A stretch of DNA of 64,000 nt, from contig NZ_UAUU01000011.1 in NCBI RefSeq assembly GCF_900457465.1, positions 1,860,001 through 1,924,000 on the forward strand, read 5' to 3'. Position 1 is the first letter of the stretch. The number at the start of each line of letters is the position of its first letter. The notes under the pieces were generated by a model. The model had not been told where the DNA came from. It searched no databases and worked only from the letters and a program-made list of their open reading frames with translations. Of the stretch, positions 1 through 8,961 are shown piece after piece. Made by a program: the position numbers and the translations under genes. The DNA is from Sphingobacterium multivorum (GTDB lineage Bacteria; Bacteroidota; Bacteroidia; Sphingobacteriales; Sphingobacteriaceae).

Positions 1-426
1 AAAGCGATTAAATTTGGTGCCCCATTTATTGCCTTGATCAAAGACTATGTTGAGGAGAATGAAATTGATAGACCTGTGGATCTTGTCATTAAGAGTACAG
101 CTAATAAATCGGCATTAAAAGTGTCTATTATTCAAAATATCGATCGTAAAATTGCATTAGATGATATTGCCTCAGCTAAGGGGATAACTTATGAAGAAAT
201 ATTGAAAGAAATTGAGACGATCGTAAACGCAGGAACGAAAATCAATATCAATTACTTTATTGATGAGGTCATAGATGAGGATCGTCAAGATGAGGTATAT
301 GACTATTTTAAGACAGCAGAGACTGATTCAATTAATGATGCGCTTAAAGAATTAGGTGGAGACGATTATAGCTATGAGGATCTCCAATTGATGCGAATCA
401 AATTTTTATCAGAACTCGGCAATTAA
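1..426 (+). CDS. recQ: ATP-dependent DNA helicase RecQ, C-terminal part (5' end outside window)
   Basis: The frame is open from the first base, so the start lies outside the window. The 141 visible residues match the tail of Bacteroidota RecQ: the end of the HRDC region, then a helix-turn-helix segment (ALDDIASAKGITYEEILKEI, about residues 53-72 here) of the HTH_40 type, then an acidic tail rich in Asp and Glu that ends SELGN. RecQ unwinds DNA 3'-5' in recombination and repair. The helicase core cannot be judged from this fragment. The next gene, kdsA, starts 14 bp after the stop, so co-transcription is possible. The assignment rests on recognising the tail. Confidence 0.8.
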   Translation, partial: KAIKFGAPFIALIKDYVEENEIDRPVDLVIKSTANKSALKVSIIQNIDRKIALDDIASAKGITYEEILKEIETIVNAGTKININYFIDEVIDEDRQDEVYDYFKTAETDSINDALKELGGDDYSYEDLQLMRIKFLSELGN

Positions 427-440
427 TTTTTTATAATTAT

Positions 441-1256
441 ATGATTAACAAATACATTCCCGAAATCAAGAATGGGACATCGCAGAATTTCTTTTTAATG
501 GCGGGGCCATGTGCAATTGAAGGAGAAGAAATCGCTTTGCGTATTGCTGAAAAGATTGTTACAATTACAGATAAACTAAATATTCCGTACATTTTCAAGG
601 GATCTTACCGTAAGGCCAATAGATCGCGGCTAGATTCATTTATGGGGATAGGTGATGAGAAAGCGTTGAAGATTTTAGAGAAAGTTGGGAAAACTTTTGG
701 TGTACCGACGGTGACGGATATCCATGAGAGCCATGAGGCGGAAATGGCAGCCGCATACGTTGACGTTCTTCAAATTCCAGCATTTTTGTGCAGACAGACT
801 GACTTATTAGTTGCAGCAGCAAAAACGAACAAGGTCGTCAATGTAAAGAAAGGTCAGTTTTTGAGTGCTGGATCTATGAAATTTGCAGTGGATAAGATCG
901 TGGAATCTGGAAATGAGAAGGTTTTTTTAACTGATCGCGGTAATACGTTCGGCTATCAGGATCTCATTGTAGATTATCGCGGGATTCCCGAAATGCGTTC
1001 TTTTAACGTGCCCACAATAATGGACTGTACACATTCCTTACAACAACCGAATCAAACTTCTGGCGTAACAGGAGGGAAACCAGCATTAATTGAAACAATA
1101 GCCAAAGCTGCAATAGCGGTGGGAGCCGACGGCCTGTTTATAGAAACACATCCTGATCCGGCAAATGCGAAGTCTGATGGCGCCAATATGTTACATTTGG
1201 ATTTACTTGAAGGCTTGATGGAAAAACTGGTCCGAGTTAGACAAGCTATTTTATAG
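441..1256 (+). CDS. kdsA: 3-deoxy-8-phosphooctulonate synthase (KDO-8-P synthase)
   Basis: This 271-residue protein condenses phosphoenolpyruvate with arabinose 5-phosphate to give KDO 8-phosphate, the first committed step to the KDO sugar of lipopolysaccharide. It acts in the cytoplasm. Family landmarks are visible: FLMAGPCAIEG near the N-terminus, FKGSYRKANRSR (residues about 53-64), the PEP-site segment VNVKKGQFLS, DCTHSLQQPN, and ETHPDPANAKSDGANML near the end. Length is normal for the family. The ATG follows recQ by 14 bp, and a hairpin terminator lies just downstream. It is intact, unlike many genes later in the window. Confidence 0.95.
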   Translation: MINKYIPEIKNGTSQNFFLMAGPCAIEGEEIALRIAEKIVTITDKLNIPYIFKGSYRKANRSRLDSFMGIGDEKALKILEKVGKTFGVPTVTDIHESHEAEMAAAYVDVLQIPAFLCRQTDLLVAAAKTNKVVNVKKGQFLSAGSMKFAVDKIVESGNEKVFLTDRGNTFGYQDLIVDYRGIPEMRSFNVPTIMDCTHSLQQPNQTSGVTGGKPALIETIAKAAIAVGADGLFIETHPDPANAKSDGANMLHLDLLEGLMEKLVRVRQAIL

Positions 1257-1279
1257 TATAATAAATAAATCGCAATAGA

Positions 1280-1304
1280 AAGGAGCCAATAGGCTCCTTT
1301 TTTA
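1280..1304 (+). terminator. Rho-independent terminator after kdsA
   Basis: A 7-bp stem (AGGAGCC at 1281-1287, GGCTCCT at 1292-1298) with a 4-base loop is followed directly by a run of T. It ends the recQ-kdsA unit and separates it from the esterase gene. Confidence 0.85.
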
Positions 1305-1340
1305 TAATCAATTACACCAAACTTAAAGCTAAATTATTGT

Positions 1341-2435
1341 ATGTTCTCAAAAGTTGCATTGACAGCGTTTTTGTTGTTGTCTTTTTCTGCCATCAAAGCG
1401 CAGGAGAGTTATAGTTGGTTTTCTCCACTAGAAGATAAGCATGTGGAAGGTAGGCTGGAGAATCAGAAGCTTTCGGCCTTCAATAGACTTCCGGATGAAC
1501 TGGAAAGCCAGGTACGTAAACCCGTATGGGAACTGGGGAAGAATAGTGCGGGGTTCTATATTGACTTTCAAACTACTTCACCTGAGATTACGGTTCAATA
1601 CCAAGTGGCTGGCGGTTTAAATATGCCCCATATGCCAACAACAGGTGTCAGTGGGCTTGATCTTTATGCTTATGATACTGTAAACAAGGAATGGAAATGG
1701 GCTTATGGCAATTATGATTTTTCGGATACCATTTCTTATACATGGAAGAATATAGGGCGCAATGGAAAATTTAATTACCGCTTATATCTTCCGCTATACA
1801 ATACGGTTAAGTGGTTAAAGATTGGTGTGCCAAATACCGCTAAATTAACGTATACCCATACCACAGCAGCCAAACCTATTGTTGTGTATGGGACCTCGAT
1901 TGGACAGGGGGCCTGTACCAGTCGCCCAGGCTTAGCTTGGACCAACCAAGTGGGACGTGCGTTTGACCATGAAATGATCAACTTATGCTTTTCTGGTAAC
2001 GGTCGATTGGAACAACCGATTTTGAATGTGATGAATAGTGTTGATGCTGCCTGTTATGTGTTGGATTGTATTCCTAATCTTGCTATTTCAAAGTCGCTAA
2101 CAGAAAAGCAATTGGATTCACTGTTGGTCAATGCGGTGACATTTTTAAGAAAAGAACATCCGACGACACCCATTATTTTGACACAGCATAGTTCGGGGAG
2201 CATAGCCGAAGTCTTTAATGAAGATAAAAATGCGGAATACCAGCAAAGTAGCCGTGTGCTGAAGGCGACTATTGAAAAATTACAATCAAAAGGAATCCGT
2301 CAGCTTTTCTTATTGTCGAGTCAAGACCTTAATCTGGATCTGAATTCGACCGTTGACTACGCTCATCCAAATGATCAAGGTATGGAAAGAATCGCAAATG
2401 CGTATATTAAATTGTTGAAGAAAATTCTCAAGTAA
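1341..2435 (+). CDS. Secreted SGNH/GDSL-type esterase with GxDLY N-terminal domain
   Basis: This is a 364-residue exported hydrolase. Residues 1-20 form a Sec signal peptide ending SAIKAQ. The N-terminal beta domain carries the signature GLDLY in TTGVSGLDLYAYD, which names the GxDLY family. The catalytic SGNH domain follows, with the nucleophile serine in YGTSIGQG (about residues 182-189), the block III Asn in CFSGNGRLE, and the Asp-His pair in VDYAHPNDQG near the C-terminus. Relatives deacylate acetylated or acylated carbohydrates; the substrate here cannot be told from sequence. It stands alone between terminators and is convergent with the helicase gene. Confidence 0.85.
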   Translation: MFSKVALTAFLLLSFSAIKAQESYSWFSPLEDKHVEGRLENQKLSAFNRLPDELESQVRKPVWELGKNSAGFYIDFQTTSPEITVQYQVAGGLNMPHMPTTGVSGLDLYAYDTVNKEWKWAYGNYDFSDTISYTWKNIGRNGKFNYRLYLPLYNTVKWLKIGVPNTAKLTYTHTTAAKPIVVYGTSIGQGACTSRPGLAWTNQVGRAFDHEMINLCFSGNGRLEQPILNVMNSVDAACYVLDCIPNLAISKSLTEKQLDSLLVNAVTFLRKEHPTTPIILTQHSSGSIAEVFNEDKNAEYQQSSRVLKATIEKLQSKGIRQLFLLSSQDLNLDLNSTVDYAHPNDQGMERIANAYIKLLKKILK

Positions 2436-2546
2436 ACTACAGTCAACGAGGACTTCACCATAGCAGTATTTCGAATTTACCTCATCGAAGGGAAATTGTG
2501 TATGAAAGGGATTTGTTGATAAAATGATAACAGTATGCTGTTATTT

Positions 2547-2578
2547 AAAAAAGGGAAGTTTAAAACTTCCCTTTTTTA
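2547..2578. terminator. Bidirectional terminator between convergent esterase and helicase genes
   Basis: The stem AAGGGAAGTTT / AAACTTCCCTT (about 2551-2572) is flanked by A on the left and T on the right, so it can terminate in both directions. Its right side overlaps the 3' end of the minus-strand helicase gene. Confidence 0.8.
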
Positions 2579-3874
2579 TTTCTTTTTCATTTTCATGGTC
2601 ATTTTTGCCTTTTCGCCACCGCCATAATTAAAAGTCTTGGCATTGCTTTCTTTCTTTTGGTGGAATGCGCCACCTCGGGAAAGATCTTCTTTATCTTCCT
2701 CCTTGCTCGACTTTTTCTTTTTGTCGGTGATGGGATTATAGATTACAAGATCCTCAGGCAGTTCCAAAACATCCATTCTTTTACCGACAGCCTGTTCTAT
2801 TTTTTTAACCATGGGTAATTCCAGATCTGTTGTGAAAGTCAACACGACTGATTCTTCATTTTCGTCATTTTTAACAAGATGATTTAAGAATTCCTCCTTT
2901 TCATTTGGTAACTCAAATTGAAAAATGAATGGAACAGCGGAAAGGTCTACATCGTTCGTATTTTCCCGTGCAATTATTAGGACACGAGATTGACTATTTT
3001 CCTTGAAATCTTCCATCGTCTCATAGCCAAAATCATCATAGAACAATGGATTGAGGATAGCAATTTCTTCTTTATTGCTACTGAACAAACTGCTGGCCAA
3101 CTTTTGGGCAGTAAGCTTCGAATTTACAAAGACGACTACTTTTTGAAATACTTCTTTATCCTGCAACAGAAGATTTAATAAATTGATCTTTGTTGTGAAA
3201 TTAGGAACATGATATAATAATAGATCTAGGGTGTCGACAGTGTCATTCTCAAGTTCATCTATTTCGACCGAGGCACAATTTTCATTCATGAAATTGTCGA
3301 TCATGTCATAAAGTTTTTGGTGTTCAACAGTACTGAAAACTAAATGTTGTACTTTTCCGCAGCTTTCGGCTAATTCCCTTACCGTATTTTGCATTCCTTG
3401 TTTGATAATCTCTTCAGCATCATCGATAATCAGTGTCTGAATACGGTTGAGATTCAAAGCCAATTTAAGATAGATAGCTCTTGCACGATTTGGGGTAGCT
3501 ACAACAATGTCTTTTCCATCAACCAGTTCTTCGATTTCTTCTTCCATGCTGCCTGAAGCCCGCAATCCAATGATGCGAAGATCTTTATTTTTGCTTAATT
3601 GATAGAATCTCTCAACAATTTCGTCGATACGTTCTTCATTAGGCGCCAAGATCAAAAACTTCGGAGCTTCATCTGTTGTGAATTTCAACTTCATCAAGGT
3701 AGATAAGACATAAGTTGTGGTTTTGCCTGCACCTTCCGGAGCGATGGCAATCACATCCTGTCCACCAAGAATTCTGGAAATGCATCTACTTTGAATTTCC
3801 TTTGGAGCAAGATAACCGAGTTCGGTCATCGTAGCAGTCAATCTTTTGCTAAGTTTTAGTTTCTCTAACGACAC
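2576..3874 (-). CDS. Degenerate DEAD-box RNA helicase-like protein
   Basis: The 432-residue protein has the layout of a DEAD-box helicase: GYLAPKEIQ resembling the Q motif (residues 20-28), then a good Walker A PEGAGKTT (46-53). Other motifs are eroded: motif Ia reads APNEER instead of PTREL, motif II reads DDAE (151-154) instead of DEAD, motif III STV (181-183) instead of SAT, and no HRxGRxxR motif VI arginine finger is visible. The C-terminal 50 residues are a Lys-rich basic tail with a Gly-Gly-Gly patch, likely RNA-binding. It may bind ATP and RNA without efficient unwinding. The gene is complete, so the erosion is evolutionary and not a frameshift. Start chosen at ATG 3874. Confidence 0.75.
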   Translation of the reverse strand: MSLEKLKLSKRLTATMTELGYLAPKEIQSRCISRILGGQDVIAIAPEGAGKTTTYVLSTLMKLKFTTDEAPKFLILAPNEERIDEIVERFYQLSKNKDLRIIGLRASGSMEEEIEELVDGKDIVVATPNRARAIYLKLALNLNRIQTLIIDDAEEIIKQGMQNTVRELAESCGKVQHLVFSTVEHQKLYDMIDNFMNENCASVEIDELENDTVDTLDLLLYHVPNFTTKINLLNLLLQDKEVFQKVVVFVNSKLTAQKLASSLFSSNKEEIAILNPLFYDDFGYETMEDFKENSQSRVLIIARENTNDVDLSAVPFIFQFELPNEKEEFLNHLVKNDENEESVVLTFTTDLELPMVKKIEQAVGKRMDVLELPEDLVIYNPITDKKKKSSKEEDKEDLSRGGAFHQKKESNAKTFNYGGGEKAKMTMKMKKK

Positions 3875-3927
3875 GTATCCTTTTATTTATGTAAGTTACA
3901 AAAATACAAATTTTGATCTTAGATCAA

Positions 3928-4257
3928 CTAATGTGCGCCCATTTTTGAAAACAGATTGATAATAATGACGCCAACAACAATCAAGACCATACCGATAATG
4001 GCTGCTGTATCGGGAATCTGTTTAAATAAGAACATACCAATAAGCGTAATGGCTACAATACCAACGCCAGACCAAATTGCGTAGGATATTCCGACGGGCA
4101 GGTATTTAAGTGTGATACTTAAAAAATAGAAGGCAATAATATAGCCTACAATACAGAGAATGGTAGGCTTTATAAGGGTAAAACCCGCAGACTTCTTGAG
4201 GAAAGTGGTTGCAAATATCTCTGCGGCTATAGCAAGAAAAAGATAGATGTACTTCAT
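3928..4257 (-). CDS. Small multidrug resistance (SMR) family transporter, EmrE/QacE type
   Basis: The 109-residue protein has four predicted membrane helices, the standard SMR size. The essential membrane-embedded glutamate is present in helix 1 (AIAAEIFATTFLK, Glu13), and the helix 3 signature GISYAIWSGVGIVAI is well kept. These proteins work as antiparallel dimers that exchange protons for cationic compounds or guanidinium. The WSGVG form points to the drug-exporting (EmrE/QacE) branch over the SugE/Gdx branch, but substrate is an inference. It lies 53 bp upstream of the helicase gene on the same strand. Confidence 0.9.
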   Translation of the reverse strand: MKYIYLFLAIAAEIFATTFLKKSAGFTLIKPTILCIVGYIIAFYFLSITLKYLPVGISYAIWSGVGIVAITLIGMFLFKQIPDTAAIIGMVLIVVGVIIINLFSKMGAH

Positions 4258-4368
4258 TGTTACAAAGGTACAATTTTTTGCTCAGCAAGGTTCGGTTAAT
4301 TAGGTCAATAACAGGGGGAAGTTAATTTATTTTCGAGACAACGAATTGCGTATAAGAGCAATTTTATC

Positions 4369-4376
4369 TATGTTTG
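4369..4376 (+). promoter_or_regulatory. Candidate Bacteroidota -7 promoter box (TATGTTTG)
   Basis: TATGTTTG fits the TAnnTTTG consensus of the Bacteroidota primary sigma factor and sits 36 bp before the kinase start codon. An ATTG about 21 bp upstream could be a weak -33 element. Motif match only. Confidence 0.4.
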
Positions 4377-4411
4377 GCCAATTCACATAGCTAGACGCTA
4401 GATTTGATTTT

Positions 4412-6658
4412 ATGGGGCATGTTCGAACTTTTTGGAAATCTGTACTAATATTCTTTGTTTTATTGTGCTTTTGCGATGCTATTGTTGCGCAAGAACAGCT
4501 GCAAGATTTGCAGAAGTCGTATTACAGTATTCCTTTAGGAAGTAAAGAACGGTTTGTGTTAACGGGTAAATATGCACAAGCCCTATATTTTAGTAATGAA
4601 AAAGCGCTGGCCAGTCAATTGCTTAATGATAATATTCAGTTGGCCAGAAATTATCCTGACAAGCAATATTATGCCTATTTGAATTGTATTGCTGCCATGA
4701 ACAGTTTTAATGATCAAGCATTTGAAAAATCACGCTATTATTTAGAACATGCTAAATCTGTACTCCCCATAGTTAACGATAATGGAATAAAGGGGTATGT
4801 TCATTATTGTGATGGATGGGTTATGACACGACAGAATAAAGAGGATGAGGCTGTTTCCCAATTCCATAAAGCAATTTCATTTTTAGAGAAGGCGCCACCG
4901 ACTGAGGCAAATATCGCCCGAAAATTGGCAGTTTATAAGGAGCTTACAGCGATCTATGCAAACCAACGCAATTATGATTTTCAAGAAAAGTATACCACGC
5001 TTTTGCTGGAAACGGCTAAGGAAGGAAAGAATGTCAATAGCCTATTTGACGCTTACATGCAGGCTGGTTACCTATTTGAAGAGGAGTATAGATCCAATAA
5101 TGCAGACCAAAATCTATTAAGGAAAGCTGAACAACACTATGTTGAGGCTTACAATTTGGTAGAAAAGAACGAGAAACATCTTGTTAATCCAACAGATTTA
5201 GCTTACGTTTCTGTTAATTTAGCGAATCTGTACCATGAGTTTTATCCAGAAAATGGTGGTAAAAAAGCAATATCATATGCGAAACAGGCCTTAGATATTG
5301 CTGCTGAAACGGGACAATATGCCATTACAATACCTGCTTACGGTATCCTCGCTGATGAATCTTTCAAAGCCGGGCATCGAGAGGAAGGAAAAAGATATCT
5401 GCAGCAGGCACTGCACAATCTTCAAAGAGAGCCCCATTATGATTACCAAGTCGGGTTAAGCCTGTTTAGCAGACTGGCTGAAGTAAGTGTTGAAGAGGGT
5501 AAATATGAGGAAGCTTTCAATTATCAAAAAAGTTACATAGATGTATTTGAAAAAGCATTTAATTCGGATAAACTGGATAAGACGAAGCAACTTGAGCTAA
5601 AGTATGAGCGTGAATTGCAAAACCAAAAGTTAATGCGGCTTCGATTGGAAGGCGAGAAAAAGGAACAGCAGATCAAGCTGATGAAAGTCTTGAACGATAG
5701 ACAACGTCAACTGGTGGAGAATTTGAAATTAAATGAACTCAATCGAACACAACAGCTCAAGGTACTCCAACTTGAACGGGATAAAAAGGAACAGGATTTG
5801 CAATTAAGCCAACTGGAAAATGAACAGCGCTTGCAAGAACTTGACGTGTCAAAAAAGCAAATTGCCTTTAAATCACGAATGAATTCAATTTATATTTGGT
5901 TGTTCGTCAGTTGTTTGGTTGTGATTGTTTTGCTGTTTTATGCGTATTGGCAACGTTCAAAGGCCTTGAAGCAGAAGGTTCATTTGCATGAGCTGGAGAT
6001 GGAAAAGAATAATCAACAACATGCCATTAAAAACCTGACTGCAATGCTGGCCGGGGAAGAGAAAGAGCGTACCCGTCTTGCTCGCGACCTGCATGATGGA
6101 TTAGGAGGTTTGCTGTCAAGTACCAAATTGGGATTATCAGCCATAAATAAAAATGTATTGGAGCAGGAATCCATGAAAGAAGGAATCGATCGAAGTATTG
6201 ATTTGCTGGACGGGGCTGTAGATGAACTTCGCCGGCTTGCACATAATCTTATGCCAGATTTAATTGTAAAATATGGTTTGAAAGAAACTTTAAGAGACTA
6301 TGCAAACCGAATGAGTCAATCGACATGTCAAGTAGAATGTGAATTTTTACAATTTGAATCAACCTTAAGCACGGAACAGGAAATTTCTTTGTACAGAATT
6401 ATTCAAGAATTGGTGAATAACGCGTTGAAACATGCTAATGCGGCCAACATTTTAATACAGCTTTCTTCACATAATAAACGTTTACATATTACTATTGAAG
6501 ATGATGGCAAGGGTTTTGATATGGAAAGTGTCGATTTGCAGCACTCTGCGGGAATGCATAATGTGCGGTCAAGACTTTCGTTTCTACACGGGGAAATGAA
6601 GGTTATGTCGGAGAATGGAGCGGGTACAACCATAGAATTGGAATTACCTATGATTTAA
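4412..6658 (+). CDS. TPR-containing sensor histidine kinase (HisKA_3/NarX type)
   Basis: This is a 748-residue kinase. Residues 1-26 form a signal peptide (ending AIVAQ). Residues about 30-390 are helical TPR-like repeats that would lie in the periplasm. A coiled coil rich in Lys, Glu, Gln and Leu (about 390-490) leads to a single transmembrane helix (about 495-515). The cytoplasmic HisKA_3 domain has the phospho-accepting His in ARDLHDGLGGLLSS (about residue 560), followed by an HATPase domain with the N box ELVNNALKHANA and the G box IEDDGKGFD. It is 12 bp upstream of a LuxR-type response regulator, its obvious partner. The signal is unknown. Confidence 0.9.
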   Translation: MGHVRTFWKSVLIFFVLLCFCDAIVAQEQLQDLQKSYYSIPLGSKERFVLTGKYAQALYFSNEKALASQLLNDNIQLARNYPDKQYYAYLNCIAAMNSFNDQAFEKSRYYLEHAKSVLPIVNDNGIKGYVHYCDGWVMTRQNKEDEAVSQFHKAISFLEKAPPTEANIARKLAVYKELTAIYANQRNYDFQEKYTTLLLETAKEGKNVNSLFDAYMQAGYLFEEEYRSNNADQNLLRKAEQHYVEAYNLVEKNEKHLVNPTDLAYVSVNLANLYHEFYPENGGKKAISYAKQALDIAAETGQYAITIPAYGILADESFKAGHREEGKRYLQQALHNLQREPHYDYQVGLSLFSRLAEVSVEEGKYEEAFNYQKSYIDVFEKAFNSDKLDKTKQLELKYERELQNQKLMRLRLEGEKKEQQIKLMKVLNDRQRQLVENLKLNELNRTQQLKVLQLERDKKEQDLQLSQLENEQRLQELDVSKKQIAFKSRMNSIYIWLFVSCLVVIVLLFYAYWQRSKALKQKVHLHELEMEKNNQQHAIKNLTAMLAGEEKERTRLARDLHDGLGGLLSSTKLGLSAINKNVLEQESMKEGIDRSIDLLDGAVDELRRLAHNLMPDLIVKYGLKETLRDYANRMSQSTCQVECEFLQFESTLSTEQEISLYRIIQELVNNALKHANAANILIQLSSHNKRLHITIEDDGKGFDMESVDLQHSAGMHNVRSRLSFLHGEMKVMSENGAGTTIELELPMI

Positions 6659-6670
6659 CTTTTTGGAAAA

Positions 6671-7303
6671 ATGATAAAAATAGCGATTACAGACGATCAC
6701 CCTTTGCTACTTGAGGGATTGAAAAACATTATAAATGCGCATGAAGATTTTGAAGTTGTGGGCATGTATTCCAGCGCCACTGAACTGTTCCATCGTATTC
6801 CTGCTGATATGCCATTGGTATTGCTGCTCGATATCAATCTGCCGGATGCTAACGGTATCGATTTGGTTAAAGGTCTAAAGGAAAGCAATAAGGATTTGAA
6901 AATTATTGCGTTTAGTGTACATAATGAATTTGCAGTGATTAACAGCATTTTAAATGAGGGTGCCAATGCCTATCTACAGAAAAATGCAAATGGTGATGAA
7001 ATAATTGCTGCCATTTCCGCTGTTCTTGTCGGCAAAAGGTATCTCTGTGAGAAAACGCAGGCGATCCTGAACAAGAAGGTGGAAATGGGGCTTAAGCAGG
7101 TGCCAAAATTGACACGTCGCGAGAAAGAGGTGCTTACTTTCGTGGCGCAAGGAATGACAACAAATCAAATTGCCGATTCATTGTTTATCAGTTCACATAC
7201 GGTAGAGAGCCATCGCAAAAATCTAATGGAAAAATTTCAAACCAAAAGTGTTACTGCGGCAGTAAAATCGGCTATAGAATACGGATTAATTCGGGAAGCC
7301 TAA
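6671..7303 (+). CDS. NarL/LuxR-family response regulator
   Basis: The 210-residue protein has a receiver domain with the acidic pair in ITDDHPLL, the phosphorylated Asp in LLLDINLPDANG (about residue 53), Ser in IIAFSVH and Lys in YLQKNA. A C-terminal LuxR helix-turn-helix follows (LTRREKEVLTFVAQGMTTNQ and SHTVESHRKNLMEK). It should be phosphorylated by the TPR kinase encoded 12 bp upstream and then bind DNA. Target genes are not evident from sequence. Confidence 0.93.
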   Translation: MIKIAITDDHPLLLEGLKNIINAHEDFEVVGMYSSATELFHRIPADMPLVLLLDINLPDANGIDLVKGLKESNKDLKIIAFSVHNEFAVINSILNEGANAYLQKNANGDEIIAAISAVLVGKRYLCEKTQAILNKKVEMGLKQVPKLTRREKEVLTFVAQGMTTNQIADSLFISSHTVESHRKNLMEKFQTKSVTAAVKSAIEYGLIREA

Positions 7304-7615
7304 TTAGACTCCCCAATTCCCTGATTTCAGGGATGAAAAGATCCCCAGGCATTTGATACTTTTGCTATTATTGATTTTAAAATAGAAGGTATCAAGTGCA
7401 TTGCTGAAACCTAGTTTTTACGCTCTTTTCAGAGAAGATATTGTTTCAGCCTTTGATTCATTGATCTATTTTAAATCGAATAGGTTTCAGAACAAAATTT
7501 TAAATCTAGGATTTTCTTAAGGAGCTCAATACTGCGGAATCTAATTTCTTAGTTGAGGGGTCTGTCAGATAGTTCTTTACGAGATAAACTACCAAAAATT
7601 ACTGATTCAATTGTT
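7304..7615. other. Intergenic region (312 bp) after the two-component pair
   Basis: A short hairpin TCCCTG-ATT-TCAGGGA lies at about 7318-7332, within 30 bp of the response regulator stop, but has no T tract. TACTTTTG at 7357-7364 fits the TAnnTTTG promoter box and could serve the next gene through a long leader. No convincing coding frame was found. Confidence 0.4.
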
Positions 7616-8896
7616 ATGATTAAAAAAATAATGCTTTGGACGATAGCTGTCCTCGTACTGTTAGCGATTGTCGCCTGGGGCGGATATATACTACGACAGC
7701 AAGAATCCTATAAATCATTGGTCCATAAAAAAAGTAAGGCTTTGTTGACCATATCATTGGATGATATCCTGCTGAATCAGTTTTTTAATAAATGGCAGTC
7801 AGCGCCGAAAGAGGGACAGGATTTTGGCAAAAAACTAAGTAAACTCAAAGATAATGGTATTGATATCAAAGCGAATGTATTTCTTTTTGCTTTGGAACCG
7901 CATCCAAAAAACTTTTATGCTTTTTTTCAGCTAAAAAATAAACAACAATTTTTGACCTTTCTAAAGGATGTATTACAGGTTGGTGCGGTGGAAAGTAATC
8001 TCGCCCCTGATGTGAGCTATGCCTATCATCAACCGAGTAAAATCGCCTTTATCTGGAAAGGGGATGATCTGCTGCTAGGTCTAGGCTTTGATCTTGATAC
8101 AAAGAAGGAAGAAATGCTTCAGCTAATTCAATCAAAAGAGGACCGGGTTACCATAGAACAATTTATCAACCGTCCAAGCACGTTGACCGGAAAATCACTG
8201 CGTTATAGCAATATTTCAACAGATAATTTTATCGAACTTGATTTGAAAGGAGACCATGTCGAAGTATCCGGCGAATTTTTCTCAACAGATTGGAATTTTC
8301 CAAAGGAATATCTTGTGAGAGAACTCGCTTCCGCAAAATACATTGGTAAAGCTTGGATCAATATACCCAATAGTCAATTTAAAAATCAGCTAAAACAACT
8401 ACTTAGTGAACTCCCTTTAGCCGCCGATTCTATTATAACACATTTGGATGGAAATTACGTCGATATTGAAATTTTGAAAAATAAGGTCATTCAAACAGAT
8501 ACCATTATAAATTATGCGGTTGATGAAAATTTTGAAACGATCGAAGAGAAAACACCGTACGAAACGAAAGTTCCGGATGTAAGAATAGCCATGCGTGGAG
8601 ATAGCGACATGAGTAGATTCCTCCCCAATAAATTATTTTATCACTGGTTTCAAAAACAAGATAAGGGATTTAGTTTGCTGTCCACATCAAAGGATATTGA
8701 TAAACTTAACGTAGCTTACAATAAGACGGTTGAACTATCCCATGTGGCAGTTCATTTGGCGGATTGGCCAAATGAGGCTAAAATATCACCGATTCTATTA
8801 TTGAAAACGATCGCGTCAGACATTACGCTGAGCCTTAAAGTTGCAGACCACAATCGCTTGGTTCTCCAGGGAACAATAGGAGACTACTCGCATTAA
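7616..8896 (+). CDS. Membrane-anchored protein of unknown function
   Basis: The 426-residue protein begins at ATG 7616; an in-frame TTG further upstream would add 21 residues before the membrane helix and is less likely. Residues about 5-25 (MLWTIAVLVLLAIVAWGGY) form one transmembrane helix, and the rest is a large soluble domain on the outer face of the membrane. The soluble part alternates beta-like stretches and Lys-rich loops; no catalytic motif is recognised. It lies 65 bp upstream of a YihY/BrkB gene on the same strand, so the two may be co-expressed. Function is unknown. Confidence 0.7.
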   Translation: MIKKIMLWTIAVLVLLAIVAWGGYILRQQESYKSLVHKKSKALLTISLDDILLNQFFNKWQSAPKEGQDFGKKLSKLKDNGIDIKANVFLFALEPHPKNFYAFFQLKNKQQFLTFLKDVLQVGAVESNLAPDVSYAYHQPSKIAFIWKGDDLLLGLGFDLDTKKEEMLQLIQSKEDRVTIEQFINRPSTLTGKSLRYSNISTDNFIELDLKGDHVEVSGEFFSTDWNFPKEYLVRELASAKYIGKAWINIPNSQFKNQLKQLLSELPLAADSIITHLDGNYVDIEILKNKVIQTDTIINYAVDENFETIEEKTPYETKVPDVRIAMRGDSDMSRFLPNKLFYHWFQKQDKGFSLLSTSKDIDKLNVAYNKTVELSHVAVHLADWPNEAKISPILLLKTIASDITLSLKVADHNRLVLQGTIGDYSH

Positions 8897-8961
8897 AACG
8901 CGTTAACGACAAACATTCTTAGCTTCTCAATGGTTTGTTTTGGAGTACAAAGTACAAGAAC

